This document shows, in pieces, positions 21,835-31,553 of a stretch of DNA of 64,000 bases (positions are counted from its first letter, which is position 1; each line of letters starts with the position of its first letter). The position numbers and the translations under genes are program-made. Source of the DNA: Marinobacter goseongensis (GTDB taxonomy: Bacteria > Pseudomonadota > Gammaproteobacteria > Pseudomonadales > Oleiphilaceae); contig NZ_JAKZAI010000004.1 in assembly GCF_023156235.1 (NCBI RefSeq), positions 124,001 through 188,000 on the forward strand, in the 5' to 3' direction. The notes below the pieces were generated by a model. The model saw only the letters and a program-made list of their open reading frames with translations. It did not search any database and was not told the DNA's origin.

Positions 21835-24800
21835 ATGATTCTTTCCGATATTTCCATCAAACGGCCGGTCTTCGCCACGGTTCTGAGCCTGTTGATTCTG
21901 GTGTTCGGCCTGGCTGCCCTGTTCGGCCTGCCGGTGCGCGAGTACCCGGATATTGATCCGCCGGTGGTGTCCATTTCCACCGATTACATCGGCGCCGCCG
22001 CGGAAGTGGTGGATACCCAGATCACGCAGGTGATCGAGGGGGCCATCAGCGGCATCGAAGGCATCCGCTCCATCGAATCCTCCACCGAACAGGGGGAATC
22101 CCGCACCAGCATCGAATTCAACACCTCCCGCAATGTGGACATTGCCGCCAACGATGTCCGCGATGCGGTGTCGCGGGTCAGTAACGAGTTGCCGGAAGAA
22201 GCCGATCCGCCGGTGGTCAGCAAGGCGGATTCCGATGCCCGCCCGATGATGTGGGTGACCCTGCGCAGTGATGTGTGGGACAGCGCCGAGCTCAGCGATT
22301 TTGCCGACCGGGTGCTGGCCGACCGCCTGTCGGTGCTCGATGGCGTGGCCGATGTGCGCATCGGTGGTGAACGCCGCTACGCCATCCGGGTGTGGCTCGA
22401 CCGGGAGCGGCTGGCCGCTCGCAACATCACCGTGGCCGAAGTGGAACGCGCCTTGCGCGCCAACAACATCGAACTGCCGGCGGGATCGGTGGAATCCTCG
22501 ACCCGCGATTTCACCGTGCGCGCCGAGGGCCGCTTGTCTACCGTGGAGGAATTCCGCGAGCTGGTGATCCGCCGCGATGGCAATGACCTGTTGCGTCTGG
22601 GCGAAGTCGCCAACGTGCGGATGGGGGTGGAATCTGACACCAGCCGGTTGCGGGCCAACGGCCAGACCGCCATCGGCATGGGCATCATCCGCCAGTCCAA
22701 GGCGAACACCGTGGCGGTGTCCGATCTGGTGACCGCGGAGCTGGAGAAGATCCGCGATACCCTGCCCCCGGAAGTCAGCATTGCCGAAAGCTATGACGAA
22801 TCCATTTTTATTCGCGCCTCAATCAAGGAGGTCATGATCACCCTCGGCATCGCCGTGTCGCTGGTGATTCTGGTGATCTTCGTGTTCCTGCGTTCGTGGC
22901 GGGCCACCCTGATCCCGGCGGTCACCATTCCCGTGGCGGTGATCGGTGCGTTTATCGGTCTCGGTGCACTGGGCTTCTCGATCAACGTGCTGACCCTGCT
23001 GGCGGTGATTCTTGCCATCGGCCTGGTGGTGGACGACGCCATCGTGATGCTGGAGAACATCCAGCGTCGCATCGACGATGGCGAACCACCGTTGCTGGCA
23101 TCCTATCGTGGCGCCAAACAGGTCGCCTTCGCGGTCATTGCCACCACGCTCACCCTGGTGGCGGTGTTTGTGCCCATCTCATTCATGGGCGGCAACATCG
23201 GCCGGCTGTTCGCTGAGTTCGGCTTTACCCTGGCGGCGGCCGTGGTGGTGTCCAGCCTGGTGGCACTGACACTGGCGCCGATGCTGTGCTCGAAGTGGCT
23301 GAAACACAGTCCCGAAACCGCCGAGGGTCACCGCGCCTGGAGCTTTATCGAGAACGGCTTGAACGCGCTGACCCGGGGTTATGAGCGCATGCTGCGTTTC
23401 TCGTTACGCCAGCCGGGCCTGCTGATCGGCCTCGGCCTGGTGGGCATGGTTCTGATTGCCGTGGTGTTTCCGAAACTGCCCCAGGAACTGGCCCCCACGG
23501 AAGACCGGGGTGTGATCATCATGCCGGTCAGTGCGCCCCGTGGCTCCACGGTTGAATACACCGATCACCACGTGCGCAAAGCCGAAGAGCAACTGATCCC
23601 TTATCTGCAAGACGGCACGGCCAACCGTTTACTGTCCATCGTCGGGTTCCGCAACGAGGCGGATAACGCGTTCATGATCATGGGTCTGGGCCCCTGGGAC
23701 GAACGCGACATCAAACAGCAGCAGGTGACCAGTGAGTTGCGGGGCAAGCTATCACAGATCCCCGGCATTCGCGCCGTGGCGGTCAACCCGCCGGGCCTTG
23801 GCCAGCGTGGTTTCAACCAGCCGGTGGAGATCGTGGTGGGGGGCCCGGATTATGAATCGGTGCAGGCCTGGAGCGAGGAGCTGCTGGAACGGGCCAAGGA
23901 CAACCCCAACCTGCTGAATCTGGAAACCGACTTCGAACTGACCCGGCCGGAACTGCGGGTCAATATCGATCGCGAACGCGCCGCGGACCTGGACATCACC
24001 ATCGAGGATGTGGGCCTGACCCTGCAGACCATGCTGGCGTCGCGGCAGGTGACCACCTATGTGGACCGCGGCCGCGAATACGATGTCATCGTGCAGGCGG
24101 CCGATGCCGACCGGGCAACCCCGGAAGACCTGGGCCAAGTGTTCCTGCGACCGCGGGCGGGGGGCGATCTGATCCCGTTGCAGGCACTGGTGTCGGTGAG
24201 CGAGGTTGGTGCCAACCCGGACTTGCGGCGCATTGACCGGTTGCCGGCGGTGGTGATCAGCGGCTCACTGGCCGACGGCTATGACCTGGGTTCGGCGCTG
24301 ACGTATCTGAACAATCTGGCGGTGGATAACCTGCCGCCAGAGGCGCGGATCAGCTACAAGGGTCTGAGCCGGGAGTTTGAGGAATCCTCTGCCGCGATCT
24401 ATCTGACGTTCGGGCTGGCGTTCGTGATCGTGTTCCTGGTGCTGGCGGCGCAGTTCGAAAGCTGGATTCACCCGCTGATCATCATGTTGTCGGTGCCGCT
24501 GGCGATTACCGGGGCCCTGTTTGCGCTGTTCTGGTCCGGTATCAGCCTTAACATCTACAGCCAGATCGGGATCGTGATGTTGCTTGGGCTGATGGCGAAG
24601 AACGGCATTCTGATTGTGGAGTTTGCCAACCAGCTGCGGGACAAGGGCTACGAGGTGAAGGACGCGATCCTTGAAGGCGCCATCCTGCGCTTCCGCCCGG
24701 TGTTGATGACCACCATCTCCACCGTATTCGGGGCCATCCCTCTGGTGATTGCCACCGGCGCCGGGGCAGAGAGCCGGGCGTCCATCGGGGTGGTCATTCT

Positions 24801-24981
24801 CGGGGGGCTGATCTTTGCCACCACCCTCACCCTGTTCATCATCCCGGTGCTTTACAATCTGCTGGCGCGCTTCGCCAAATCCACCAACGCGGTGGAGCTG
24901 GAACTGGAAAGGCAGGCCCGGGGATCTGCCGGCGGCCAGGGTCTGGCGGCGGCGCCACAGAAACGGGCCGACGATTTCTGA
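21835..24981 (+). CDS. RND-family multidrug efflux permease (HAE1 type)
   Basis: 1048-aa proton-driven inner-membrane transporter, the full RND length. It begins ISIKRPVFATVLSLLILVFG with the HAE1-type motif REYPDIDPPVVSISTDYIGA. The two-fold repeat is clear: TM1 plus a large periplasmic loop, TM2-6 with VVDDAIVMLENIQRRID (TM4 Asp pair), then a second loop and TM8-12. It trimerises with the adaptor encoded 3 nt upstream. Substrates cannot be inferred; the closest general type is MdtB/MexW-like drug pumps. Confidence 0.94.
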   Translation: MILSDISIKRPVFATVLSLLILVFGLAALFGLPVREYPDIDPPVVSISTDYIGAAAEVVDTQITQVIEGAISGIEGIRSIESSTEQGESRTSIEFNTSRNVDIAANDVRDAVSRVSNELPEEADPPVVSKADSDARPMMWVTLRSDVWDSAELSDFADRVLADRLSVLDGVADVRIGGERRYAIRVWLDRERLAARNITVAEVERALRANNIELPAGSVESSTRDFTVRAEGRLSTVEEFRELVIRRDGNDLLRLGEVANVRMGVESDTSRLRANGQTAIGMGIIRQSKANTVAVSDLVTAELEKIRDTLPPEVSIAESYDESIFIRASIKEVMITLGIAVSLVILVIFVFLRSWRATLIPAVTIPVAVIGAFIGLGALGFSINVLTLLAVILAIGLVVDDAIVMLENIQRRIDDGEPPLLASYRGAKQVAFAVIATTLTLVAVFVPISFMGGNIGRLFAEFGFTLAAAVVVSSLVALTLAPMLCSKWLKHSPETAEGHRAWSFIENGLNALTRGYERMLRFSLRQPGLLIGLGLVGMVLIAVVFPKLPQELAPTEDRGVIIMPVSAPRGSTVEYTDHHVRKAEEQLIPYLQDGTANRLLSIVGFRNEADNAFMIMGLGPWDERDIKQQQVTSELRGKLSQIPGIRAVAVNPPGLGQRGFNQPVEIVVGGPDYESVQAWSEELLERAKDNPNLLNLETDFELTRPELRVNIDRERAADLDITIEDVGLTLQTMLASRQVTTYVDRGREYDVIVQAADADRATPEDLGQVFLRPRAGGDLIPLQALVSVSEVGANPDLRRIDRLPAVVISGSLADGYDLGSALTYLNNLAVDNLPPEARISYKGLSREFEESSAAIYLTFGLAFVIVFLVLAAQFESWIHPLIIMLSVPLAITGALFALFWSGISLNIYSQIGIVMLLGLMAKNGILIVEFANQLRDKGYEVKDAILEGAILRFRPVLMTTISTVFGAIPLVIATGAGAESRASIGVVILGGLIFATTLTLFIIPVLYNLLARFAKSTNAVELELERQARGSAGGQGLAAAPQKRADDF

Positions 24982-24990
24982 GCGCCGGCG

Positions 24991-26265
24991 CTACAGCGTG
25001 GCGGGAAAGGTCAATTGTCCGTCGAACAGTTCATCGGGGTGCAGATCCACACACACCACCTGCTGGCCGAGTTCGGTGCAGATGCTGGTTGACAGCGTGA
25101 CCGTGCGCTTGGCATCCGGCAAGGCTACGTAGGGACGGGAGACACTGATGTGCTGAGGCCGCGCCTGGGCGTTGCGGAAATATTCCCGGTGTGACCAGCA
25201 GGCGCCAGCCGAGTGATACAGCGGATTGAAACTGCCGCGGCGGATGTCCGGCGTGGCCCGGGCAAGGTTACCCTGCTGCACACCTGCCTGATTGAGCACG
25301 AAACAGCGTTTGACCCCGTCCATCTGCAGCAGGCTGGTGCAGGCCTGGTCAAACGACAGCCCGCGCGCCAGTTGATAGCAGGCGTCCATCATTTCCAGCC
25401 GCAGCAACCGCAGAAAGCCTTCATGGTGTTGCACATCCCGCAGTCCGCAGGCACTGGAACATTCGATTGTGCGGTATAAGGCCTGTTCGACGCGGGTCAC
25501 CGTTCCGGTGTCAATGGTGCCCGGTCGCGCGAACAGAAATCCCTGCAGCAGGTCTGCCTCGGTATCCAGGGCAATGCGGGCCTGGGTTTCGGTTTCCACA
25601 CCTTCCAGTAGCACCAGGCTGCCGCTCTCACGGATCATCCGCACCAGGCTCTCCAGCAGTAAGCGGGCGCGGGTGTGGCACTCCGCATTCACCAGCAGGC
25701 TGCGATCAAGCTTCACAATCAGCGGATTCATACGCCACAGGCGTTCGAAGTTGGAGTCGCCCATGCCAAAATCGTCAATGGCAATCTGAAAGCCGAAGGT
25801 TTTCGCCAGTTCCACAAAGGCCAGCAGCGCCTGGGGATCATCCGCGGCGGTTTCCACCAGCTCCAGCACCAGACGTTCCGGGTGAAGACCGGATTGCCGG
25901 CAGTGGTGGGCGAGCCGCTCCAGTGAGGCTTCCGGGTGAATGCAGGTGTCCGGGTTGATGTTGACGAACAGCCACGCCGGTTGGGACCCCGCCTGGAAGT
26001 TGTCCAGATGCAGGTGCAGCAGGAAACGGTCGAGCTCGGCGCTCTGGCCAAGCTCGGTGGCTTTTGTGAAGATGTCCGCGGGTGACAGTGCCTGGCCGTT
26101 GCGGGAGGCGCGCATCAGCGCTTCGTAACCCACCAGTTTCTGGTGGGTGGGGCTGAGGATGGGCTGATACACTGAGTCGAACCGGTGTTCAGTGATGATC
26201 GCCGGAACGTCCGGTGCCCGGTTCTGAACCAGGCCAGACCGGGCAAGAGCAACAACACGACTCAT
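24991..26265 (-). CDS. EAL-domain cyclic-di-GMP phosphodiesterase with C-terminal sensor-like domain
   Basis: 424-aa cytoplasmic protein without membrane helices. The EAL domain (about residues 20-260) retains the catalytic set: E in YEALMR, N in VNINPD, E in LELVET, the DD of IDDFGMGDSNFERL, K in VKLDRS, E in LEGVET and Q in LLQGFLFARP. An active c-di-GMP phosphodiesterase is therefore likely. The C-terminal ~150 residues resemble the PAS/Cache-like ligand-binding tails of YkuI-type EAL proteins (YFRNAQARPQHISVSRPYVAL). It is convergent with the RND permease gene, 9 nt apart. The signal sensed is unknown. Confidence 0.88.
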   Translation of the reverse strand: MSRVVALARSGLVQNRAPDVPAIITEHRFDSVYQPILSPTHQKLVGYEALMRASRNGQALSPADIFTKATELGQSAELDRFLLHLHLDNFQAGSQPAWLFVNINPDTCIHPEASLERLAHHCRQSGLHPERLVLELVETAADDPQALLAFVELAKTFGFQIAIDDFGMGDSNFERLWRMNPLIVKLDRSLLVNAECHTRARLLLESLVRMIRESGSLVLLEGVETETQARIALDTEADLLQGFLFARPGTIDTGTVTRVEQALYRTIECSSACGLRDVQHHEGFLRLLRLEMMDACYQLARGLSFDQACTSLLQMDGVKRCFVLNQAGVQQGNLARATPDIRRGSFNPLYHSAGACWSHREYFRNAQARPQHISVSRPYVALPDAKRTVTLSTSICTELGQQVVCVDLHPDELFDGQLTFPATL

Positions 26266-26510
26266 GGTCAGGAACCTTCGTTAACGTAAAGCCATCCTGG
26301 CCGTTGGTGATGACGGCGAATCGGGTCTATAAATACCCGGACCGCCGTGCTGGTTTTCATTTTCCACCGCGAGATTCGTGCCAACCGTCGAGATTTCGTC
26401 ACGATCATGGGGTTAAAGGCGGCAGTAATTGGCCAAGGTGCCCCGGGTCACCAAAGATCGCACTTCAGTGGGGCACGTTGCCGCCCGGGTGCACTAGAAC
26501 AGGACTGTTT

Positions 26511-27806
26511 ATGACCCAACACAGCCAGTTCCGATTGCTGGGCCAGCGGCGTTTTCTGCCGTTCTACCTGACCCAGTTTTCCGGCGCCTTCAATGACAAC
26601 CTCTACAAGAACGCCCTGTTGCTGCTGGTCACCTACAGTGCCGGAGGGCTGATGGGCCTGTCCGTGGACGTGGTGGTTAATTTCGCCGCATTTCTGTTCA
26701 TCCTGCCGTTCTTCCTGTTTTCCGGCATGGCGGGCCAGCTGGCGGACAGCCTGGAGAAATCCCGCATTATCCGCGCGGTGAAACTGCTGGAGATCGGCAT
26801 TATGGCCACGGCGGCGGTCGGGCTGTGGTTTGGCTGGTACGAGTTGCTGCTGGTGCTGCTGTTCCTTATGGGCACGCAATCCACCTTCTTCGGGCCGGTC
26901 AAATACGCCATCCTGCCGCAGGTTCTGGAGGACGACGAACTGGTCGGGGGCAACGCCCTGGTGGGCATGGGCACCTTTGTGGCCATACTTCTGGGCACCA
27001 TCGCCGCGGGAGTGCTGATGGGATTCGAAGCAGCCGCCCGGCTGACGGCCATTGGTGTTCTGGCCATGGCGATTCTCGGCTATCTGGCCGCGCGGCAGGT
27101 GCCGGCCACCGATAACCGCGGTGCCGCGCCGAGGGAGCGTTTGCGCCCGGTGAAAGAAACCTGGCGTCTGATGACCCTGGCCGCGGAGCAGCGCCCGGTT
27201 TTGTTGGCGATCCTGGCGATTTCCTGGTTCTGGTTCCTCGGCGCGGCCTATCTCACCCAGTTTCCCAACTTTGCCAAGACCAATCTGCTCGGGGATGAAA
27301 CCGTGGTGACCCTGTTGCTGGCCATTTTCACCATCGGCATCTCCATCGGTTCCATGCTCTGTGAAAAGCTCACCGGCCATCACATCACCCTGAAGCTCGT
27401 GCCCTGGGGCGCTGCCGGGTTGTCGTTGTTCGGCGTGGATCTGTACTTTGCGGTGCCCGCGGAACCGGTGGCCAGCACCTGGTGGACGCTGGTGTCCGAT
27501 CCGGTTTACCTGCGGGTGCTGCTCGACCTGCTCGGCATCGGCGTGTGCGGCGGTCTGTTCATTGTGCCGCTCTACGCCTTCATCCAGCACGAAACGCCCC
27601 GCTTCAAACGCGCCCGGATCATCGCCGCCCTGAACGTCATGAACGCGCTGTTCATGGTGGTCAGTGCGCTCACCGGCATTGTGATATTGGGCGTTCTGGG
27701 CATCGGAATTCCCGGATTCCTGCTGTTGTTGTCACTCGTCAACCTGGTGGTGGTGGTACTGGTGTGGCGGTTATCGCGCCGGGTGATCATTCGCTCTTGT
27801 GGATAA
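26511..27806 (+). CDS. MFS transporter, LplT-like (lysophospholipid transporter family)
   Basis: 431-aa protein with about 12 membrane helices. The N-terminal FLPFYLTQFSGAFNDNLYKNAL and the segment STFFGPVKYAILPQVL are hallmarks of LplT and of the transporter half of Aas-type fusions, which flip lysophospholipids inward for reacylation. The acyltransferase and acyl-ACP synthetase domains of Aas are absent, and no acyltransferase gene is adjacent. The ATG at 26511 is chosen by homology; the upstream open frame is low-complexity. Its stop codon overlaps a perfect DnaA box. Confidence 0.85.
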   Translation: MTQHSQFRLLGQRRFLPFYLTQFSGAFNDNLYKNALLLLVTYSAGGLMGLSVDVVVNFAAFLFILPFFLFSGMAGQLADSLEKSRIIRAVKLLEIGIMATAAVGLWFGWYELLLVLLFLMGTQSTFFGPVKYAILPQVLEDDELVGGNALVGMGTFVAILLGTIAAGVLMGFEAAARLTAIGVLAMAILGYLAARQVPATDNRGAAPRERLRPVKETWRLMTLAAEQRPVLLAILAISWFWFLGAAYLTQFPNFAKTNLLGDETVVTLLLAIFTIGISIGSMLCEKLTGHHITLKLVPWGAAGLSLFGVDLYFAVPAEPVASTWWTLVSDPVYLRVLLDLLGIGVCGGLFIVPLYAFIQHETPRFKRARIIAALNVMNALFMVVSALTGIVILGVLGIGIPGFLLLLSLVNLVVVVLVWRLSRRVIIRSCG

Positions 27807-27917
27807 AGGTTTGAATAAACTTCGAACAAGGGTTGGATGAATAAAATTTACTACTTAGAAAACAGTGAGATAACATTGATTTCAGGCTGCATAATAAGTG
27901 TTCGTGGATGTGGATAA
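27798..27917. other. DnaA-box pair and AT-rich tract upstream of mnmG (possible origin or DnaA-titration site)
   Basis: Two perfect DnaA boxes (TGTGGATAA, the reverse complement of TTATCCACA) lie at 27798-27806 and 27909-27917 in the same orientation. They bracket an AT-rich tract (about 27807-27900). This is the position occupied by oriC in enteric bacteria, just upstream of mnmG (gidA). The rest of the gap to 28163 holds no gene that I can support. Confidence 0.6.
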
Positions 27918-28163
27918 CTTTCTTGAAAAGTTTTCTGAGAACCTGAATCCAAGCCTCTGAAAACGTAAAGGTTTCGGATTACACTTATGTCCTGAGCCGC
28001 ATGGGGGCTGGCCTGATCGGCATGGCGCGGGTGCCCCGGGTTTTCCCCGCGGGCGATTCTGGTTAAAATTTGCACATTCCGACTGCAATTTGCCGGGCGA
28101 GGCGTTATACTCGCCGCCCTGTTTTTTATCCTTATTTTCAAGCCCGAATTCCCGAGGTGAGCT

Positions 28164-30050
28164 GTGGATTTTCCGACCCGTTTCGATGTCATTGTCATTG
28201 GTGGTGGCCATGCCGGTACCGAGGCCGCGCTGGCGGCTGCACGCATGGGTTCGCAAACCCTGCTGCTGACCCACAACATCGAAACCCTGGGTCAGATGTC
28301 CTGCAATCCCGCCATCGGCGGCATTGGCAAGAGTCACCTGGTCAAGGAAATTGATGCCCTGGGCGGCGCCATGGCCGAAGCCACCGATCGTGCCGGTATC
28401 CAGTTCCGGGTGCTGAACAGCCGCAAAGGCCCGGCGGTACGTGCCACCCGTGCCCAGGCCGACCGGGTGCTGTACAAGGCCGCCATTCGTCATACCCTGG
28501 AAAACCAGCCCAACCTGACCCTGTTCCAGCAGGCGGCGGACGACCTGATTGTGGAAAACGAGCAGGTCACGGGCGTGGTGACCCAGACCGGCATCCGCTT
28601 CAACGCCAGAACCGTCGTGCTGACCACCGGTACTTTCCTGGGTGGAGTTATCCACATTGGTATGGATCATCATTCCGGCGGCCGTGCCGGCGATGCACCG
28701 GCCAACGCCCTGGCCAGGCGATTACGGGAACTGCCGTTCAATGTGGGCCGGCTGAAAACCGGTACACCGCCGCGCATCGATGCCCGCTCGGTGGATTTTT
28801 CGGTGATGCAGGAACAGTGGGGCGACAACCCCACGCCGGTCATGTCGTTTGTCGGCAGCCGTGATCAGCACCCGGAGCAGGTGTGCTGTTACGTCACCCG
28901 TACGACCGAACAGACCCACGACATCATCCGCAGTGGCTTCGACCGTTCGCCGATGTTCGCCGGCAATATCGAGGGGATCGGCCCGCGTTACTGCCCGTCG
29001 ATCGAGGACAAGGTCAACCGGTTCGCCGACAAGGACTCCCACCAGATCTTTGTCGAGCCGGAAGGCCTGACCACTCATGAGCTCTACCCCAACGGCATCT
29101 CCACCAGCCTGCCGTTTGATATCCAGCTGGCAGCGGTGCGGTCGATTCCCGGGTTCGAGAATGCCCACATCACCCGGCCGGGCTATGCCATCGAGTACGA
29201 CTTCCTCAACCCCCAGGATCTGCGCCATACCCTGGAAACCAAGTTTATCCAGGGCCTGTACTTTGCCGGCCAGATCAACGGCACTACCGGTTATGAAGAA
29301 GCCGGCGCCCAGGGGTTGCTGGCCGGCATCAATGCCGCCCTCAAGTCCCAGGAAAAAGACGAATGGTACCCGCGCCGCGACGAGGCCTATCTGGGTGTAC
29401 TGGTGGATGACCTCATCACCATGGGCACTTCCGAGCCCTATCGCATGTTTACCAGCCGTGCCGAATATCGGCTGATCCTGCGGGAAGACAATGCCGACCT
29501 GCGCCTGACCGACACCGGCCGCAAACTCGGCCTGGTGAATGACGACCGCTGGCAAAAGTTCAACGTCAAGCGCGAAGCCATCGCCGGTGAGCGCAGCCGT
29601 CTGGAATCCACCCGGATTCACCCCGACACCGACGCCGGCGAACGGGCCAACGGCTTTCTCAAGCAGCCGCTGACCCGCGACCAGTCGCTGGCGGAACTGT
29701 TGCGCCGGCCGGAAATCGGCTACCGCCATATTGCCGACATCGGTGCGGCGCAGGCGGAGGACCCGGTGGTGGCCGATCAGGTGGAAATCGAGATCAAGTA
29801 CGAGGGCTACATCTCGCGCCAGACCGACGAGATCGAACGCCTGCGCCGCAACGAGCACACGGCCCTGCCGGTGGATCTGGATTACGACGCCATCGGCGGC
29901 CTGTCCAACGAGATCAAGCAGAAGCTCAAGACCGTGCGTCCGGAAACCGTGGCCCAGGCCTCCCGCATTCAGGGTGTGACCCCGGCGGCGGTGTCTCAGC
30001 TGCTGGTGCATCTGAAAAAGCGCGACCTGCTGCGCAAACAGACGGCCTGA
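28164..30050 (+). CDS. mnmG: tRNA uridine-5-carboxymethylaminomethyl modification enzyme MnmG (GidA)
   Basis: 628-aa FAD-dependent partner of MnmE in wobble-uridine modification. The Rossmann motif [20 protein letters not shown] is at the N-terminus, followed by [18 protein letters not shown] and the family pattern [13 protein letters not shown]. The redox Cys region is QVCCYVTRT, and the C-terminal helical domain has [17 protein letters not shown]. The start is GTG with GAGG about 7 nt upstream. It opens the mnmG-rsmG-parA-parB run. A perfect DnaA box lies inside the gene at 28648-28656. Confidence 0.97.
   Translation: MDFPTRFDVIVIGGGHAGTEAALAAARMGSQTLLLTHNIETLGQMSCNPAIGGIGKSHLVKEIDALGGAMAEATDRAGIQFRVLNSRKGPAVRATRAQADRVLYKAAIRHTLENQPNLTLFQQAADDLIVENEQVTGVVTQTGIRFNARTVVLTTGTFLGGVIHIGMDHHSGGRAGDAPANALARRLRELPFNVGRLKTGTPPRIDARSVDFSVMQEQWGDNPTPVMSFVGSRDQHPEQVCCYVTRTTEQTHDIIRSGFDRSPMFAGNIEGIGPRYCPSIEDKVNRFADKDSHQIFVEPEGLTTHELYPNGISTSLPFDIQLAAVRSIPGFENAHITRPGYAIEYDFLNPQDLRHTLETKFIQGLYFAGQINGTTGYEEAGAQGLLAGINAALKSQEKDEWYPRRDEAYLGVLVDDLITMGTSEPYRMFTSRAEYRLILREDNADLRLTDTGRKLGLVNDDRWQKFNVKREAIAGERSRLESTRIHPDTDAGERANGFLKQPLTRDQSLAELLRRPEIGYRHIADIGAAQAEDPVVADQVEIEIKYEGYISRQTDEIERLRRNEHTALPVDLDYDAIGGLSNEIKQKLKTVRPETVAQASRIQGVTPAAVSQLLVHLKKRDLLRKQTA
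28648..28656 (+). other. Perfect DnaA box inside mnmG
   Basis: TTATCCACA in the plus orientation within the codons for GVIHI; opposite in orientation to the two boxes upstream of the gene. Confidence 0.6.
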
Positions 30051-30059
30051 TCCGCGACC

Positions 30060-30704
30060 ATGAGCAACGCACTCTGGCAACGCCAGCTCGAAACCGGTCT
30101 GGCGGCTATGGGCCTTGAGCTCGAGGCTTCCGCACAACAGCAGTTGCTGGACTTTCTGGCCCTGCTCAACAAGTGGAACGGCGCCTATAACCTGACCGCG
30201 GTGCGTGACCCCGGGCAGATGGTGTCGCGGCAATTGCTGGACAGCCTCAGCGTGCTGCCGTTTGTCACCACCGACCATCTGCTGGATGTGGGCGCCGGCG
30301 GCGGCCTGCCCGGCATTCCGCTGGCCATTGTGCTGCCGCAGAAACGGTTTACCCTGCTGGACAGCAACAGCAAGAAAACCCGGTTCCTTACCCAGTGTGT
30401 GCTGGAACTGGGCCTGCAGAATGTCGAGGTCATCCATGGCCGCGCCGAAAGCTGCGACCCGCAACGCTTGTTCAGCCAGATCAGCAGCCGGGCGTTTACC
30501 GCGCTCGACAACCTGGTGAGCTGGTGCGGCCATTTGCTGGCAAATGACGGTGAGTTCCTTGCCATGAAAGGCCAGTTTCCGGATGATGAAGTGGCTGCTC
30601 TGCCAGCCGGATGGCAGCTGACATCCCGTCATTCGTTGCAGGTGCCGGGCTCCGAGGGTGAGCGGCATCTGCTGACCCTGAGCCGGAACGCCCAACCCCA
30701 GTGA
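30060..30704 (+). CDS. rsmG: 16S rRNA (guanine527-N7)-methyltransferase RsmG (GidB)
   Basis: 214-aa SAM-dependent methyltransferase that modifies G527 of 16S rRNA; loss is known to give low-level streptomycin resistance. Visible: LALLNKWNGAYNLTAVRDP, HLLDVGAGGGLPGIPLAI (SAM-binding loop), and FTLLDSNSKKTRFL with the acidic ribose-binding residue. It starts 9 nt after mnmG, consistent with an operon. Confidence 0.96.
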   Translation: MSNALWQRQLETGLAAMGLELEASAQQQLLDFLALLNKWNGAYNLTAVRDPGQMVSRQLLDSLSVLPFVTTDHLLDVGAGGGLPGIPLAIVLPQKRFTLLDSNSKKTRFLTQCVLELGLQNVEVIHGRAESCDPQRLFSQISSRAFTALDNLVSWCGHLLANDGEFLAMKGQFPDDEVAALPAGWQLTSRHSLQVPGSEGERHLLTLSRNAQPQ

Positions 30705-30720
30705 TCAAAGGAGGCAAGAC

Positions 30721-31515
30721 ATGGCGCGCGTGATTGCAGTGACCAATCAGAAAGGCGGTGTGGGAAAAACCACCACCTGCGTCAACCTTGCTGCCTCACT
30801 GGCTGCGACCAAGCGGCGGGTGCTGCTGGTGGATATGGACCCCCAGGGCAACGCCACCATGGGCAGCGGTGTCGACAAGAATGCCCTGGAACTGTCCGGT
30901 TACGACATGCTGACCAAGCGCGCGCCGGCGTCAAAAGTGATCATCGCCGCCGAGGCCTCGGGATTCGACATCATGCCCTCCAACGGTGACCTCACCGCCG
31001 CGGAAGTGGAGCTGATGAACGAGATCGGCCGCGAGCACCGGCTGCGTCTGGCGCTCAACACCGTGCGCGACAACTACGACTACATTCTCATCGATTGCCC
31101 GCCGTCCCTGAGCCTGCTGACGGTGAACGCGCTGTCGGCCGCCGACACGGTGCTGATCCCGATGCAGTGCGAGTATTACGCGCTGGAGGGCCTGGCGGCA
31201 TTGATGAACACCGTGGAACAGATCCAGGAAACGGTGAACCCCAATCTGCAGGTGGAAGGCATCCTGCGCACCATGTATGACCCTCGCAACAGCCTGACCC
31301 TCGACGTGTCCGGTCAGCTCAGCGAATACTTCGGCGACAAGGTCTACAAGGCGGTGATTCCGCGCAACGTGCGGCTGGCGGAAGCGCCCAGCTACGGCAT
31401 GCCGGCGCTGAAGTACGACCGGGTGTCCAAGGGCGCGGTGGCGTACCTGGCGCTGGCCGGGGAAATGGTGCGGCGCCACGGCTCGCAAAAGACATCCACG
31501 GCCGTTGCCGTGTAA
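30721..31515 (+). CDS. parA: Chromosome-partitioning ATPase ParA (Soj)
   Basis: 264-aa deviant-Walker ATPase that drives origin segregation with ParB-parS. It begins RVIAVTNQKGGVGKTTTCVN (Walker A with signature Lys), then VDMDPQGNATMGSG, IDCPPSLSLLTVNAL and MQCEYYALEGL. There is no N-terminal DNA-binding extension, so it is the small chromosomal type Ib. AAAGGAGG lies about 7 nt before the ATG. Its cognate parS sites lie in recF. Confidence 0.97.
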   Translation: MARVIAVTNQKGGVGKTTTCVNLAASLAATKRRVLLVDMDPQGNATMGSGVDKNALELSGYDMLTKRAPASKVIIAAEASGFDIMPSNGDLTAAEVELMNEIGREHRLRLALNTVRDNYDYILIDCPPSLSLLTVNALSAADTVLIPMQCEYYALEGLAALMNTVEQIQETVNPNLQVEGILRTMYDPRNSLTLDVSGQLSEYFGDKVYKAVIPRNVRLAEAPSYGMPALKYDRVSKGAVAYLALAGEMVRRHGSQKTSTAVAV

Positions 31516-31553
31516 ACTAGCTCACCTTTGCACACTGATTTTCATCGGGAAGA

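Noticed and set aside
28722-30695. A 657-codon antisense frame across mnmG and rsmG
   Set aside because: High-GC shadow of two conserved genes; no domain, and rich in His, Gln and Gly.
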